Shown here: positions 17,457 to 26,928 of the stretch, one piece after another
How positions within the stretch are numbered: the stretch's first letter is position 1
Layout: each line of letters begins with the position of its first letter
Source of the DNA: CALAZP01 sp964410725
Lineage (GTDB): Bacteria > Bacteroidota > Bacteroidia > Chitinophagales > Saprospiraceae
Length of the DNA: 35,611 nucleotides
Reading direction: 5' to 3'
Assembly (NCBI GenBank): GCA_964410725.1
Contig: CAYPID010000024.1
Span: 1 to 35,611 of the forward strand
Notes under the pieces: generated by a model
Told to the model about the DNA's origin: nothing
The model's input: only the letters and a program-made list of their open reading frames with translations
Database searches by the model: none
Translations under genes and position numbers: made by a program

Positions 17457-17558
17457 TATTGCGATCATATATTCAAGACTTTTTGACGGATGGGAACTTT
17501 AATCCACATACTTATGTTAATTTTATGTAAATTTATGGTAAATTAAAAGTTAAGTAAC

Positions 17559-18059
17559 ATGAAAAAGGTAATTTATACAGAAGAGCAAAAAGGAAGAAGC
17601 ATGGGTATTTTTTTCCTTTTATTGTTTGTATTGGCATTGACCGTTAGTAGAATGGTCAATAATTTGATAATAGGGGTGGAATCAGCAGAAACTTTTCCCA
17701 TTTGGGCTTATGGTTTGGTAATTACCTCTTTATTGGTGGGTTTGATTTATTTTTGGAAAGTTCGTTTGACGATTAAGATGGGGGAGAAATCTATCAAAGC
17801 CAAGTATTTTCCTTATTCATTAGGAAAGAGGAAGATTAAATTAGATGAGATTGATCATTTTACGGTTATGGACCAACAAGTGTTGTCTAAAGTAACGGGT
17901 TGGAGGATTCGTTTTAGCGGAGATGAGGAGACTTATGCGCTTAAGAGCAAGTCGGGAATTTGGTTTGATTTAAAAGATGGTCAAAAAGTTTTTATAGGTA
18001 CCCGAAGGCCTGAAATAATTAGACAGGCACTAGATCGAGCGGGGGTTATATCGGGTTAA
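17559..18059 (+). CDS. Small membrane protein, PH-like tail, function unknown
   Basis: This is a 166-residue protein with two predicted membrane spans (about 17-38 and 50-68) separated by a short loop. A soluble C-terminal part of about 95 residues (KMGEKSIKAKYFPYSLGKRK onward) has alternating strands and the layout of a bacterial PH-like domain. The conclusion that this part is PH-like is an impression from strand pattern (ITWxxI-like strand, VFIGTRRP, final helix IIRQALDRAG), not a firm match. It is divergent from clpB, with 146 bp before the desaturase gene downstream. I do not recognise a function. Confidence 0.75.
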   Translation: MKKVIYTEEQKGRSMGIFFLLLFVLALTVSRMVNNLIIGVESAETFPIWAYGLVITSLLVGLIYFWKVRLTIKMGEKSIKAKYFPYSLGKRKIKLDEIDHFTVMDQQVLSKVTGWRIRFSGDEETYALKSKSGIWFDLKDGQKVFIGTRRPEIIRQALDRAGVISG

Positions 18060-18204
18060 ACCTTTGGAGATTTTTATTTTTATTTTTGAAATTCCCAATT
18101 GATTCCTATCTTAAAACATCCAAAAGTTACTATTAGGTGTTATAGACTTGTGTGATAGTAATGGAGGGTTTGTTTTATCATCAAACTAACAAAAGTTTTA
18201 TTTA

Positions 18205-19305
18205 ATGAAGATTCATGAAATTAAGTTCGAGAAATCGAACAAAGCTGAATTTGTAAAGGAATTAAGGAGTAGGGTTAATGAATATTTTGCGACTCGAGGA
18301 ATTTCAAGATTTGGCAACTGGAGCATGATTACCAAATCAGCGGTAATGATTGCATTATATTATATCCCTTATGGTTTAATGGTTGGGGGTGTTTTTGAGA
18401 GTACCTGGGCAATTTTCGCTTGTTGGATGCTCATGGCAGCTGGTATGTCTGGTATTGGGTTATCCATTATGCACGATGCCAATCACGGTGCTTATTCCAA
18501 GCACAAGTGGGTCAATACGACAATGAGTTATTTATTGAATTTGATGGGAGGAAATGCAATCAATTGGCGAATACAGCACAACGTCTTGCATCATTCTTTT
18601 ACCAATGTTCACGGAATGGATGAGGATATTGATGCTGGTAAAATTTTGAGGTTTTCTCCCCACCAAGACTGGCATTGGTTTCATAAGTTCCAACACATCT
18701 ATGCATTTTTTTTATATGGATTGTCGGTGCATTTATGGGTAACGGTAAAGGATGTGAGGCAACTGAAGAAATATAAAAAGGAGGACTTGTTTAAAACTCA
18801 AGGATTGTCTTTCAGGGCAGCGTTATGGGATGTGATTATTTCTAAGATAGTTTACTACACCTATATGTTGGTCATACCTATTATGGTAGTTCCAATTCCT
18901 TGGTACATGACCGTCTTGTTTTTCTTTTTAATGTTATTTGCGGTTGGGCTGTTTTTAACTTTAATTTTCCAGTCTGCCCATGTGATGGAAACTTCGGAAT
19001 TCCCTGAGCCTGATCAGGAGGGGAAGATGGAAAATAGTTGGGCGATTCATCAGTTATTGACGACTACTAATTTTTCTCCTAAGAGTCGAATTTTTTCTTG
19101 GTTTATCGGAGGCCTGAACTATCAGATAGAGCATCATTTGTTTCCCAACATTTGCCATGTTCATTACAAGAAGTTATCGGCTATTGTCCAAAAGACGGCG
19201 GAGGAGTTTAATTTACCTTACCATGTCCAACCTACTTTTTTGGATGCCATAAAGATTCATTGGGCGATGTTGAAGGGATTGGGGATGGCTAAAGTAAAGG
19301 TGTAA
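18205..19305 (+). CDS. Membrane fatty acid desaturase (front-end/acyl-lipid type, no cytochrome b5 domain)
   Basis: This 366-residue integral membrane di-iron desaturase inserts a double bond into acyl chains. All three histidine boxes are present: HDANH (His90-His94), HNVLHH (125-130) and QIEHH (307-311). The glutamine-led third box (QxxHH) is typical of front-end (delta-5/delta-6-like) and some acyl-lipid desaturases. Hydrophobic spans occur at about 45-65, 68-88, 165-180, 210-232 and 235-258. There is no fused cytochrome b5 domain, so an external electron donor is needed. Position specificity cannot be decided from sequence. The gene stands alone, followed by the tRNA-Pro promoter 17 bases after its stop. 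Confidence 0.93.
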   Translation: MKIHEIKFEKSNKAEFVKELRSRVNEYFATRGISRFGNWSMITKSAVMIALYYIPYGLMVGGVFESTWAIFACWMLMAAGMSGIGLSIMHDANHGAYSKHKWVNTTMSYLLNLMGGNAINWRIQHNVLHHSFTNVHGMDEDIDAGKILRFSPHQDWHWFHKFQHIYAFFLYGLSVHLWVTVKDVRQLKKYKKEDLFKTQGLSFRAALWDVIISKIVYYTYMLVIPIMVVPIPWYMTVLFFFLMLFAVGLFLTLIFQSAHVMETSEFPEPDQEGKMENSWAIHQLLTTTNFSPKSRIFSWFIGGLNYQIEHHLFPNICHVHYKKLSAIVQKTAEEFNLPYHVQPTFLDAIKIHWAMLKGLGMAKVKV

Positions 19306-19321
19306 ATATTGGGAGATATAG

Positions 19322-19352
19322 TTGTAAAATTAATCTTGGTTGATTAGTTTTG
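19322..19352 (+). promoter_or_regulatory. Bacteroidota-type promoter of tRNA-Pro
   Basis: TTG (19322-19324) and TAGTTTTG (19345-19352, a perfect TAnnTTTG) are separated by 20 bases, the expected -33/-7 geometry of the Bacteroidota housekeeping sigma factor. The -7 box ends 9 bases before the mature tRNA 5' end. Confidence 0.65.
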
Positions 19353-19361
19353 CGGCTTGTT

Positions 19362-19436
19362 CGGGATGTAGCTCAGCCCGGTTAGAGTGCACGTCTGGGG
19401 GGCGTGAGGCCGGAGGTTCGAATCCTCTCATCCCGA
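19362..19436 (+). tRNA. tRNA-Pro (anticodon GGG)
   Basis: The acceptor stem CGGGATG pairs fully with CATCCCG (19429-19435), with discriminator A at 19436. The D arm is GCTC/GAGT, the anticodon stem is CACGT/GCGTG, and the loop CTGGGGG places GGG at 19397-19399. The T arm contains GGTTCGAATCC. The 3' CCA is not encoded. A promoter and a terminator flank it, making an autonomous transcription unit. Confidence 0.95.
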
Positions 19437-19464
19437 CTCTAAATTCTTCAAAAGTATAGGTTTT

Positions 19465-19494
19465 ATAGGGGTTCTAGCAACCCCTATTTTTTTT
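19465..19494 (+). terminator. Rho-independent terminator after tRNA-Pro
   Basis: This is a perfect 9-bp stem (ATAGGGGTT at 19465-19473 with AACCCCTAT at 19479-19487), a 5-base loop and a run of eight T. It lies 28 bases beyond the tRNA 3' end. Confidence 0.82.
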
Positions 19495-19548
19495 GGTACC
19501 CCAATAATCTTGAAGCTGGCTTTTTTTTGGGTAGGGTGGCATTTGTCA

Positions 19549-19580
19549 TTGGGATAGTAGTTGGTAAATCGTTATTTTTA
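19549..19580 (+). promoter_or_regulatory. Candidate promoter of the Asp-box/T9SS gene
   Basis: TTG (19549-19551) and TATTTTTA (19573-19580, one mismatch to TAnnTTTG) are spaced 21 bases apart and end 37 bases before the start codon. The motif is plausible but degenerate. Confidence 0.35.
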
Positions 19581-19617
19581 CCGAAGGTGATATAGTTCTC
19601 TAATTAAAACCTGCAAC

Positions 19618-22530
19618 ATGTATCCTTTACCTACTTCCTCTAAGTATATTCTTGTTTATTTCATTGGTTTTGTTAGTTTATACTGTTTGTTTGTTTGGTA
19701 TTCCAATGATTCTAAGGTCGAAAGGATGGAGGAGAATGAGGGAGAAAAAATGGCTTTAGCTGATGGGAGGATGGAATATGAATTGGAAATCAGTAAGGAT
19801 CCTTCCACTGGAACTATCCCGAATGAGCGGTTAATTGAAGCGAATAACGTCAAATTAAGTCGACAGCAATCGAGAGTAAATGCCAGGTCAGGGACCGAAT
19901 TGGCATGGACTGATCGAGGACCTAATAATGTGGGGGGAAGGAGCAGAGCGGTTTTATTTGACATCAGTGATGACACTGATAATACGGTTTTTGCTGGAGC
20001 TGTTGGCGGAGGTCTTTGGTATACGAATCAATTCAAATCCGCTGATCCGAATTGGTTGCCTGTGAATGATTTTTTTGAAAATATTGCAGTAACGGCTATC
20101 GCACAAGATCCTACCAATAATGCTATCATTTATTTTGGAACTGGTGAAGGGTATTATAACTCGGATGCTTTAAGGGGAAATGGAATTTGGAAGACCACTG
20201 ATGGGGGGAGCTCTTGGACACAACTATCTAGTACTAATAATTCTACCTTTTATTATGTTCAAGATATTGTGGTAGAACCTGAGAATGGGTATGTATATGC
20301 TTCTACCAGGGATGGCGGTGTTCAGCTGAGTAAGGATGGGGGCAGTACTTGGACCCAAGTATTAGGTTCTGGCGTCAGTTATGGAAGCACCAATCGGGCT
20401 TCAGACTTAGAGGTAGGGCCTACAGGGCAGGTTTTCGCTACATTAGGAATCTTCTCTCAAGGGGCGGTTTACAAAACCAATACTACCGGGGCAACAAAGG
20501 GTAATTTGGGTAATTGGACCAATATTACTCCAGCAGATTCTTTTCATAGGGTTGAAATTGCAGTGGCACCTTCAAATGGGAATATCATCTATGCAGTGTG
20601 TCAAGATAATGCGGGGTATGGGGTAGATGGAATGTTTAAATCAACAGATGGAGGTTCTAATTGGAATCCAATTACTATTCCTAATTATATAGGTAGTTCT
20701 CAAGATTTCACTAGAGGACAAGCGTGGTATGATTTAATTTGCCAGGTGGATCCTTCGGATCCTAATACGGTATGGGTGGGTGGAATCGATGCCCACCGTT
20801 CCACTGATGGGGGGAATACTTGGACGCAATTCAGTTATTGGTATTTAGATCCCAGTAGTATAAATTATATTCATGCGGATCATCACGATATAAAATTTTT
20901 GCCCAATACATCTGATGCTGCGGTTTGGGCTACCGATGGCGGATTGTCTTATTCCACGAATACCAATGCCACAACTCCAATATTTCAAACTAAGAATACG
21001 GGGTATAATGTTACCCAATTTTATGGAGGAGGGATTGCTGCTGAAGCTGGAAGTAATAATATGTTGGCTGGTGCTCAGGATAACGGAACGCATAAATTTG
21101 GAACTGCTGGAGAAAATAGTACCACGGAGGTAACTGGGGGAGATGGGGCCTACACCCATATTGATGCCACGGATTCCAATTTTCAGATTTCAGCTTATGT
21201 GTATAATAATTATTGGTACACTACTAACAATTGGGCTAGTTCAACGCAGGTATTTTATTCCGATTACGGGTTATTCATCAATCCTACAGATTTCGATGAT
21301 GAAAGCAACATACTTTATGCATCTGATTTTGCTGGAGATATGACGCGAATTTCAGGATTTCCTTCTAGCCACAGTGCGGAGTATTTCGATATTACCGAAT
21401 TAAAAAACGGGCAAATTACAGCTGTTAAAACCGATCCTAATACCAGTAATAGAGTTTGGGTAAATTCTAAAAATGGAACAGGATCTTGGCAAGAAATTTT
21501 AAAAATTGATAATGCCAATGCATCTGCAGTGGGAGGGATGTCGATTACCGCCTATCCTGTGACCAATATGGGGAAAAGTTTGACGGTATCCTGCATCCAG
21601 GTAGAGGATGGGAATCCTAATCATTTGGTTATTACTTCTTCCAATTATGGGGTGAATCAAATTTGGGAAACTAAAGATGGAGGGAGTAGTTGGCAAATTC
21701 AAGATGGGGATTTGCCGGATATGCCAGTCAGATGGTTTATGTTTCATCCAGATGGAGCGGATTCAGCTTATATTGCTACTGATTTAGGAGTTTGGTACAC
21801 GGACAATTTAAACGGCTCTTCGACGAATTGGGTCCCTGCTAATAATTCTAGTATGCCCAATGTCAGTGTACGTATGTTACAATATCGGGCCTCGGATAGA
21901 ACTTTGATGGCGATTACCCATGGCAGAGGGGTGTTTACAGCAACGATTTCAAGTAGTGATACCATTTTTGAATTAGGAACGGTTACTTTAAGTAGTGGCA
22001 CTTATGAACCAAATCCGGGGCAAATAATTTTAAACTCTAGTAATACTATAGAGTCAGGTTCTAATGTTACCTTTACTGCTCCAGAAGCAATTAATCTAAA
22101 ACCTGGATTTACTGTTGAAGCCGGGGTAACTTTTTCGGCGACTATCTCTTCTGGTGCTCGCCTACCTGCTGCTTACCCCGAACCAGTACCTTATGAATAC
22201 GCTTATATTCCTCCACGAGTAGATTGGTCCGCTAGGTCAAAAGTAGAGACGCAACAAAGTATTTCATTAGACAAAGCCAATTTTAAAATATATCCCAATC
22301 CAGTAGTAGATCAAATGGTCTTCGAATGGAATCAAGAGGTCGCTCAAAATCATTCCATATTCATCACCGATCTCAATGGGAAAATGGTCAAAGCCATTAG
22401 GCAATCCGAATTTTTCCCGAAGGGATTCCAACGAATTTCATTTAATCTCGCAAGTCTGCCGTCAGGGAATTATTTTATATCTCTAGTAGGAGAAAGCGGC
22501 AAACAAACCCTTCCATTTATTAAGCAGTAA
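19618..22530 (+). CDS. Secreted Asp-box (VPS10/sortilin-like) propeller protein with T9SS type A sorting domain
   Basis: This is a 970-residue exported protein. An N-terminal hydrophobic segment (about 9-27) is followed by a charged propeptide-like stretch (30-90). A large beta-propeller region follows (about 95-780) with Asp boxes TTDGGSSWTQL, SKDGGSTWTQV, STDGGSNWNPI, STDGGNTWTQF and TKDGGSSWQ. The segment from about 785 to 850 is a small beta module, with NTIESGSNVTF and LKPGFTVEAGVTFSATI, that also occurs in the M43 protease at 29529. The last 80 residues (FKIYPNPVVDQM onward, then LNGKMVKAI and LPSGNYFISLV) are a Por-type T9SS sorting domain, so the mature protein should be at the cell surface or released. 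No catalytic residues can be assigned. Confidence 0.9.
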   Translation: MYPLPTSSKYILVYFIGFVSLYCLFVWYSNDSKVERMEENEGEKMALADGRMEYELEISKDPSTGTIPNERLIEANNVKLSRQQSRVNARSGTELAWTDRGPNNVGGRSRAVLFDISDDTDNTVFAGAVGGGLWYTNQFKSADPNWLPVNDFFENIAVTAIAQDPTNNAIIYFGTGEGYYNSDALRGNGIWKTTDGGSSWTQLSSTNNSTFYYVQDIVVEPENGYVYASTRDGGVQLSKDGGSTWTQVLGSGVSYGSTNRASDLEVGPTGQVFATLGIFSQGAVYKTNTTGATKGNLGNWTNITPADSFHRVEIAVAPSNGNIIYAVCQDNAGYGVDGMFKSTDGGSNWNPITIPNYIGSSQDFTRGQAWYDLICQVDPSDPNTVWVGGIDAHRSTDGGNTWTQFSYWYLDPSSINYIHADHHDIKFLPNTSDAAVWATDGGLSYSTNTNATTPIFQTKNTGYNVTQFYGGGIAAEAGSNNMLAGAQDNGTHKFGTAGENSTTEVTGGDGAYTHIDATDSNFQISAYVYNNYWYTTNNWASSTQVFYSDYGLFINPTDFDDESNILYASDFAGDMTRISGFPSSHSAEYFDITELKNGQITAVKTDPNTSNRVWVNSKNGTGSWQEILKIDNANASAVGGMSITAYPVTNMGKSLTVSCIQVEDGNPNHLVITSSNYGVNQIWETKDGGSSWQIQDGDLPDMPVRWFMFHPDGADSAYIATDLGVWYTDNLNGSSTNWVPANNSSMPNVSVRMLQYRASDRTLMAITHGRGVFTATISSSDTIFELGTVTLSSGTYEPNPGQIILNSSNTIESGSNVTFTAPEAINLKPGFTVEAGVTFSATISSGARLPAAYPEPVPYEYAYIPPRVDWSARSKVETQQSISLDKANFKIYPNPVVDQMVFEWNQEVAQNHSIFITDLNGKMVKAIRQSEFFPKGFQRISFNLASLPSGNYFISLVGESGKQTLPFIKQ

Positions 22531-22619
22531 TAGAGGTAGGATTTTTTTGCCTGTATAAACTGGTTGAAAGCTCTTGTGCAGATGAAACGTTATCCGTATT
22601 TTGAGAAAAACGAATAACC

Positions 22620-23705
22620 ATGCAAAGGATTGTTCTCTTGATGTGCGGATTGGTTTTCTCTTTTTTCATTCAGGCACAAGAACCTTCATCTTTAGATTGG
22701 TGGGTATTGGAATCCCATCCCACCGCGGTTCTGCAAGGTCAGGGGTGGCAAGAGGGATTGGCATCCCCTTATCATCGATTGCCCCATAAAGCCAAAGACA
22801 ATGTACGGGAAGCAGTTTGGAACCTCTCCAATCACGCTGCTGGGCTTTCTATAGTTTTCACCACAGATGCTCGGGAGGTTCATGTACAATACCGAGTCAA
22901 AGGAAATATTGCTATGCCGCACATGCCAGCTACGGGCGTTAGCGGAGTGGACTTGTATAAGGTCACAGCTGACGGTGGGCCTGAGCGCTCTTGGGGAAGT
23001 TACAGCATCAAAGAAGAAACCAACTACCGTTTTCCGCTAGATGGAACTCTTAGTACCTATCGATTATACCTGCCCCTGTACAACGAGGTGGACAGTTTGC
23101 AAATTGGTTTTACCGAAGGTGCTACCTTTCAAATTGAACCTTTAGCCGAAGAAAAGCCTATCGTTGCGTATGGAACATCAATTTGTCAAGGGGCATGTGC
23201 TTCCCGACCTGGAATGACCTGGTCCAATATCTTAGAGCGAAGTTTGAAGCAACCTATCATTAATCTGGGTTTTTCGGGTAATGGACGGCTGGAACCTGAA
23301 CTGATTGATTTGCTAAATGAAATTGATGCAGCGGTCTATATATTGGATTGTTTGCCTAATCTAAGATCAGATAGAGACAGTGTGACGACTCTCGCTCTGG
23401 AAGCTATTAAAAAGCTCAGGACGGCTCACCCCATGACGCCTATTATTCTAACCGATCATCCTGGCTATGCCAATATGAATGCTGACCTTTCTAAAAAGGA
23501 GGAGGTTATTCGATTGAATGCCGCCTTGGCCAAAGCTTGCCGGCAAGCGCAACAAGCCAATATTCCGGAAGTATATCATCTTACTTTTAAAGCATTGGGG
23601 CTCCACCCAGATTCCTTTGTAGATCACATCCATCCCAATGATTATGGGATGCTGCAATATGCCGAGGCGTATGCTAAGTTGATTCGCGAGATATTGAAAC
23701 CATGA
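22620..23705 (+). CDS. Secreted SGNH-type esterase with N-terminal GxDLY domain
   Basis: This 361-residue exported hydrolase has a signal peptide (about 1-19, ending IQAQ). An N-terminal beta domain carries the GVDLY signature (about 110-114) of the GxDLY/SsfX3-like module. From about 180 the SGNH domain begins with YGTSICQGACASRPG (nucleophile Ser187), then NLGFSGNGRLEPE (oxyanion Gly and Asn), DCLPN, and the catalytic pair Asp335/His338 in DHIHPND. All four SGNH blocks are intact, so it should be an active ester hydrolase, plausibly on sugar acetates or similar carbohydrate esters (inference). It lies 89 bp after the Asp-box gene and 70 bp before the next large propeller gene, all in one direction. 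Confidence 0.9.
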   Translation: MQRIVLLMCGLVFSFFIQAQEPSSLDWWVLESHPTAVLQGQGWQEGLASPYHRLPHKAKDNVREAVWNLSNHAAGLSIVFTTDAREVHVQYRVKGNIAMPHMPATGVSGVDLYKVTADGGPERSWGSYSIKEETNYRFPLDGTLSTYRLYLPLYNEVDSLQIGFTEGATFQIEPLAEEKPIVAYGTSICQGACASRPGMTWSNILERSLKQPIINLGFSGNGRLEPELIDLLNEIDAAVYILDCLPNLRSDRDSVTTLALEAIKKLRTAHPMTPIILTDHPGYANMNADLSKKEEVIRLNAALAKACRQAQQANIPEVYHLTFKALGLHPDSFVDHIHPNDYGMLQYAEAYAKLIREILKP

Positions 23706-23775
23706 CATTCAATAATTGAGGGCTAAAAAAATGATATTTCCTATATTGTAAATTCAATTTAAAAATTACCGGTTT

Positions 23776-26700
23776 ATGAAAATCCGTATTACTTCTTATT
23801 TAGTATTCTTGATAAGTGTCTGGTCTATGGCACAACCTTTCACCTCTGAACTCATGAAAGGGGTGGAATTCAGAAATATTGGTCCTGCCGGGATGAGTGG
23901 AAGAATTACCGCTATTGATGCGGTGGTGAGTAATCCAGATATTATTTACGCGGGCTCGGCATCAGGTGGGCTTTGGAAGTCTGTAAGTGGTGGAATAGCT
24001 TGGAAGCCAATATTTGACGATCAGGTCACCTCTTCTATTGGAGCAGTGGCGATTCAGCAGTCCAATCCAGATGTGGTTTGGGTAGGAACAGGGGAAGGCA
24101 ATCCACGAAATAGTTTGAACGGAGGATATGGGGTATATAAATCCTTAGACGGCGGACAATCCTGGCAATCTATGGGCCTAGAAAATACGCGCCACATTCA
24201 TAGGATTCTTATCGATCCTGTAGATCCTGATGTTGTTTATGTTGGTGCTATTGGCACCCCTTGGGGAACCCACCCAGAAAGAGGGGTTTTCAAAACCACT
24301 GACGGGGGACAAAGTTGGGAGAAGATTTTATATGTGAATGACTCCACTGGGGTGGCAGACATGATTATGGACCCCACCAATCCCAATAAATTACTGGTTG
24401 CTATGTGGGAACATCGCAGATATCCTTGGTTTTTTAATTCAGGAGGAACAGGAAGTGGATTATACCTTACGGTAAATGGGGGTAAAGATTGGAAGAAGTT
24501 AACGGACCAAGAGGGATTGCCTAAAGGAAACCTGGGTAGGATTGGTTTGGCGATGGCTACCAACAAACCAAACATAGTGTATGCCCTGATAGAGTCGGCT
24601 AAAAATGCCCTTTACAAATCAGAAGATGGAGGATATTCCTGGAAGATGATTAATGATTCTGACGATATAGGGAATAGGCCTTTTTACTACTCAGATATTT
24701 TTGTCGATCCCGAGAATGAGAATAGAGTTTTTTCGGTATTCACCTATGTGAATGTTTCCGAAGATGGCGGAAAGAGTTTCACGGAACTCATGCCAGCTTA
24801 CAATACGACCAGAGGAGTGCACCCTGACCACCATGCTTTTTGGATTCATCCCGAGGATGGTTCATTACTAATCGATGGTAACGATGGTGGATTGAATATT
24901 AGTAGGGATGGAGGACGTTCTTGGCGATTTGCGGAAAATCTGCCCGTGGGACAGTTTTACCATGTAAGCGTCGATAATGAATTCCCTTACAATGTGTATG
25001 GAGGAATGCAGGACAATGGTTCCTGGAGAGGTCCCGGCTATGTATGGAAGGCCCAGGGGATCAGAAACGCCTACTGGCAAGAAATTGCCTTTGGGGACGG
25101 ATTTGATGTAGTGCCCGATTTAGATGATTCTCAGTACGGATATGCCATGTCTCAACAAGGCTATGTATCCCGTTACGATTGGAAAACTGGCAATAATTAT
25201 TCCGTTAGACCTAATCATCCCGATCCGGAAGTACAGCTTAGGTTTAACTGGAATGCCGCTATAGGTCAGGATCCGTTTGACAATAGTACAGTTTATTTTG
25301 GAAGTCAATTCGTCCATAAATCAACCGATAAAGGGTTGACTTGGGAAGTGATTTCTCCAGATTTGACGACCAATGATCCCGACAAACAAAAGCAAGGGGA
25401 GAGTGGGGGATTAACCTTAGATGCCACTGGGGCGGAAAACCACTGTACGATTTTAGTGATAGAGCCGTCTTCGACGGAAAAAGGTGTCTTGTGGATTGGT
25501 TCGGATGATGGTCAAATCCACTTAACCCTAAACGGAGGAGTAACATGGGAAAATTTAACCAACAATATCAAAGGATTACCTGCTGGTAGTTGGATTACAC
25601 AAATTAAAGCCTCCAATAAGGTGAAAGGGGAAGCCCTTTTGGTGGCCAATGATTACCGCAGGCACAACTACAGCACTTACGTTTTTAAAACTTCCAACTA
25701 CGGAAAAACCTGGAAGCGCATAGCAACTGATGAAGCTATTGGAAGTTTTGCCCTATCCATAGTTGAGGATTTAGTAGAACCCAATCTGCTATTTCTTGGA
25801 GCAGATAATGGGCTACATATATCAGTCGATGGCGGCGCCCATTGGGAAAAAATAGACGCTAAATTATTTCCCACTGTTCCCGTTAATGACTTGGTTATTC
25901 ACCCTAGGGAACACGATTTGGTGATAGGCACTTTTGGCAGATCTTTTTGGGTGTTAGATGACATTCGGCCATTAAGAGCGATAGCCGCTAAACCTTCGGT
26001 ATTGGAACAATCTGCTTATTTGTTTGATCCACCAATAGGTTATTTGGCCGCATATCAGCAAGCCAATGGGACTAGATTTGGTGGAGATGCGATTTACAAT
26101 GGTGACAATAGGAGTCGAGGTGCAATGATTTCCTATTATGTGAATCCAGCTGAAGAAGCTAAGGATACTCTTTTCCTCGAAATTTATAAAGGTGACGAAC
26201 TCATTAGAACATTGCGGGAAACCTCCATTGAGGAAAAGGGATTATTTAGAATGTACTGGGGAATGGATGAAAGGGGCCCTGATCGACCTTCAAGAAGAAT
26301 TCGAAATAGTGATAGAGAACCTTCTGGTAAAGAAGTCCTGCCCGGTATGTATCGGTTGGTCCTGAAATATGCGGGGGAAGAGTATGCTGCTGAAATTAAG
26401 GTAGAAGCTGACCCTAGGATTCAGCCCGATTATGAAGGCCTAAAAGCTGTTTACGAAGCTGCAAGTCAAATTGAAAGTTTCACCCAATTGTCAGCAGACA
26501 TGGTGAAGGCATTGGTAGAAAGAAAAGATTTAGCCCAACAGTATAGCAAAGAATTAAAGGACGTTGATCAAGAACAATTTAAAGGCGCCATAGACTCCAG
26601 TAAAGCCATTATTAAAGAAATCGACGGTTTGGTAGATTTATTTTTAGGAAAAGAGGACGATAGACAAGGAATTGTTAGGAGTCCTAAAGAAACCATAATG

Positions 26701-26922
26701 TCTAGAATTGGGAAAGCCAATAGCTATGTTAGAAGTCGACCTAATGGAGTTACGGAAACGGAAAAAATGTTGATAGAACAAGCTCGTACTTACTTAGAAG
26801 ATGGGATGCAACAAGTAAATGATTTTTTGGAAAATCAATGGAAATCCTATCAGACGGAAATGGAAGCGATTGAAGTAAAAAGAACCATAGATGTACCAAA
26901 ATTTTCATTAACAGAAAAATAG
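23776..26922 (+). CDS. Large exported Asp-box (VPS10/sortilin-like) beta-propeller protein
   Basis: This is a 1048-residue protein with a cleavable signal (about 1-19, ending SMAQP). The family opening VEFRNIGPAGMSGRITAI follows, then about ten Asp-box blades up to about residue 720, for example SLDGGQSWQSM, TTDGGQSWEKI, TVNGGKDWKKL, SEDGGYSWKMI, SRDGGRSWRFA and SVDGGAHWEKI. The propeller ends with GTFGRSFWVLDDIRPL. A FlgD-like beta domain (about 770-880, ending VLPGMYRLVLKYAGEEY) and a long helical tail (about 890-1040) complete it. There is no T9SS sorting domain, so it is probably periplasmic. Homologues are often labelled glycosyl hydrolases, but I see no catalytic motif that supports hydrolysis. 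The next gene begins 6 bp after its stop. Confidence 0.88.
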   Translation: MKIRITSYLVFLISVWSMAQPFTSELMKGVEFRNIGPAGMSGRITAIDAVVSNPDIIYAGSASGGLWKSVSGGIAWKPIFDDQVTSSIGAVAIQQSNPDVVWVGTGEGNPRNSLNGGYGVYKSLDGGQSWQSMGLENTRHIHRILIDPVDPDVVYVGAIGTPWGTHPERGVFKTTDGGQSWEKILYVNDSTGVADMIMDPTNPNKLLVAMWEHRRYPWFFNSGGTGSGLYLTVNGGKDWKKLTDQEGLPKGNLGRIGLAMATNKPNIVYALIESAKNALYKSEDGGYSWKMINDSDDIGNRPFYYSDIFVDPENENRVFSVFTYVNVSEDGGKSFTELMPAYNTTRGVHPDHHAFWIHPEDGSLLIDGNDGGLNISRDGGRSWRFAENLPVGQFYHVSVDNEFPYNVYGGMQDNGSWRGPGYVWKAQGIRNAYWQEIAFGDGFDVVPDLDDSQYGYAMSQQGYVSRYDWKTGNNYSVRPNHPDPEVQLRFNWNAAIGQDPFDNSTVYFGSQFVHKSTDKGLTWEVISPDLTTNDPDKQKQGESGGLTLDATGAENHCTILVIEPSSTEKGVLWIGSDDGQIHLTLNGGVTWENLTNNIKGLPAGSWITQIKASNKVKGEALLVANDYRRHNYSTYVFKTSNYGKTWKRIATDEAIGSFALSIVEDLVEPNLLFLGADNGLHISVDGGAHWEKIDAKLFPTVPVNDLVIHPREHDLVIGTFGRSFWVLDDIRPLRAIAAKPSVLEQSAYLFDPPIGYLAAYQQANGTRFGGDAIYNGDNRSRGAMISYYVNPAEEAKDTLFLEIYKGDELIRTLRETSIEEKGLFRMYWGMDERGPDRPSRRIRNSDREPSGKEVLPGMYRLVLKYAGEEYAAEIKVEADPRIQPDYEGLKAVYEAASQIESFTQLSADMVKALVERKDLAQQYSKELKDVDQEQFKGAIDSSKAIIKEIDGLVDLFLGKEDDRQGIVRSPKETIMSRIGKANSYVRSRPNGVTETEKMLIEQARTYLEDGMQQVNDFLENQWKSYQTEMEAIEVKRTIDVPKFSLTEK

Positions 26923-26928
26923 GTATGG

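Noticed and set aside
17356..17558. CIRCE or sigma-32-type heat-shock promoter ahead of clpB
   Set aside because: No TTAGCACTC/GAGTGCTAA pair occurs, and a CTTGAA near 17470 (minus) lacks a matching -10 at proper spacing.
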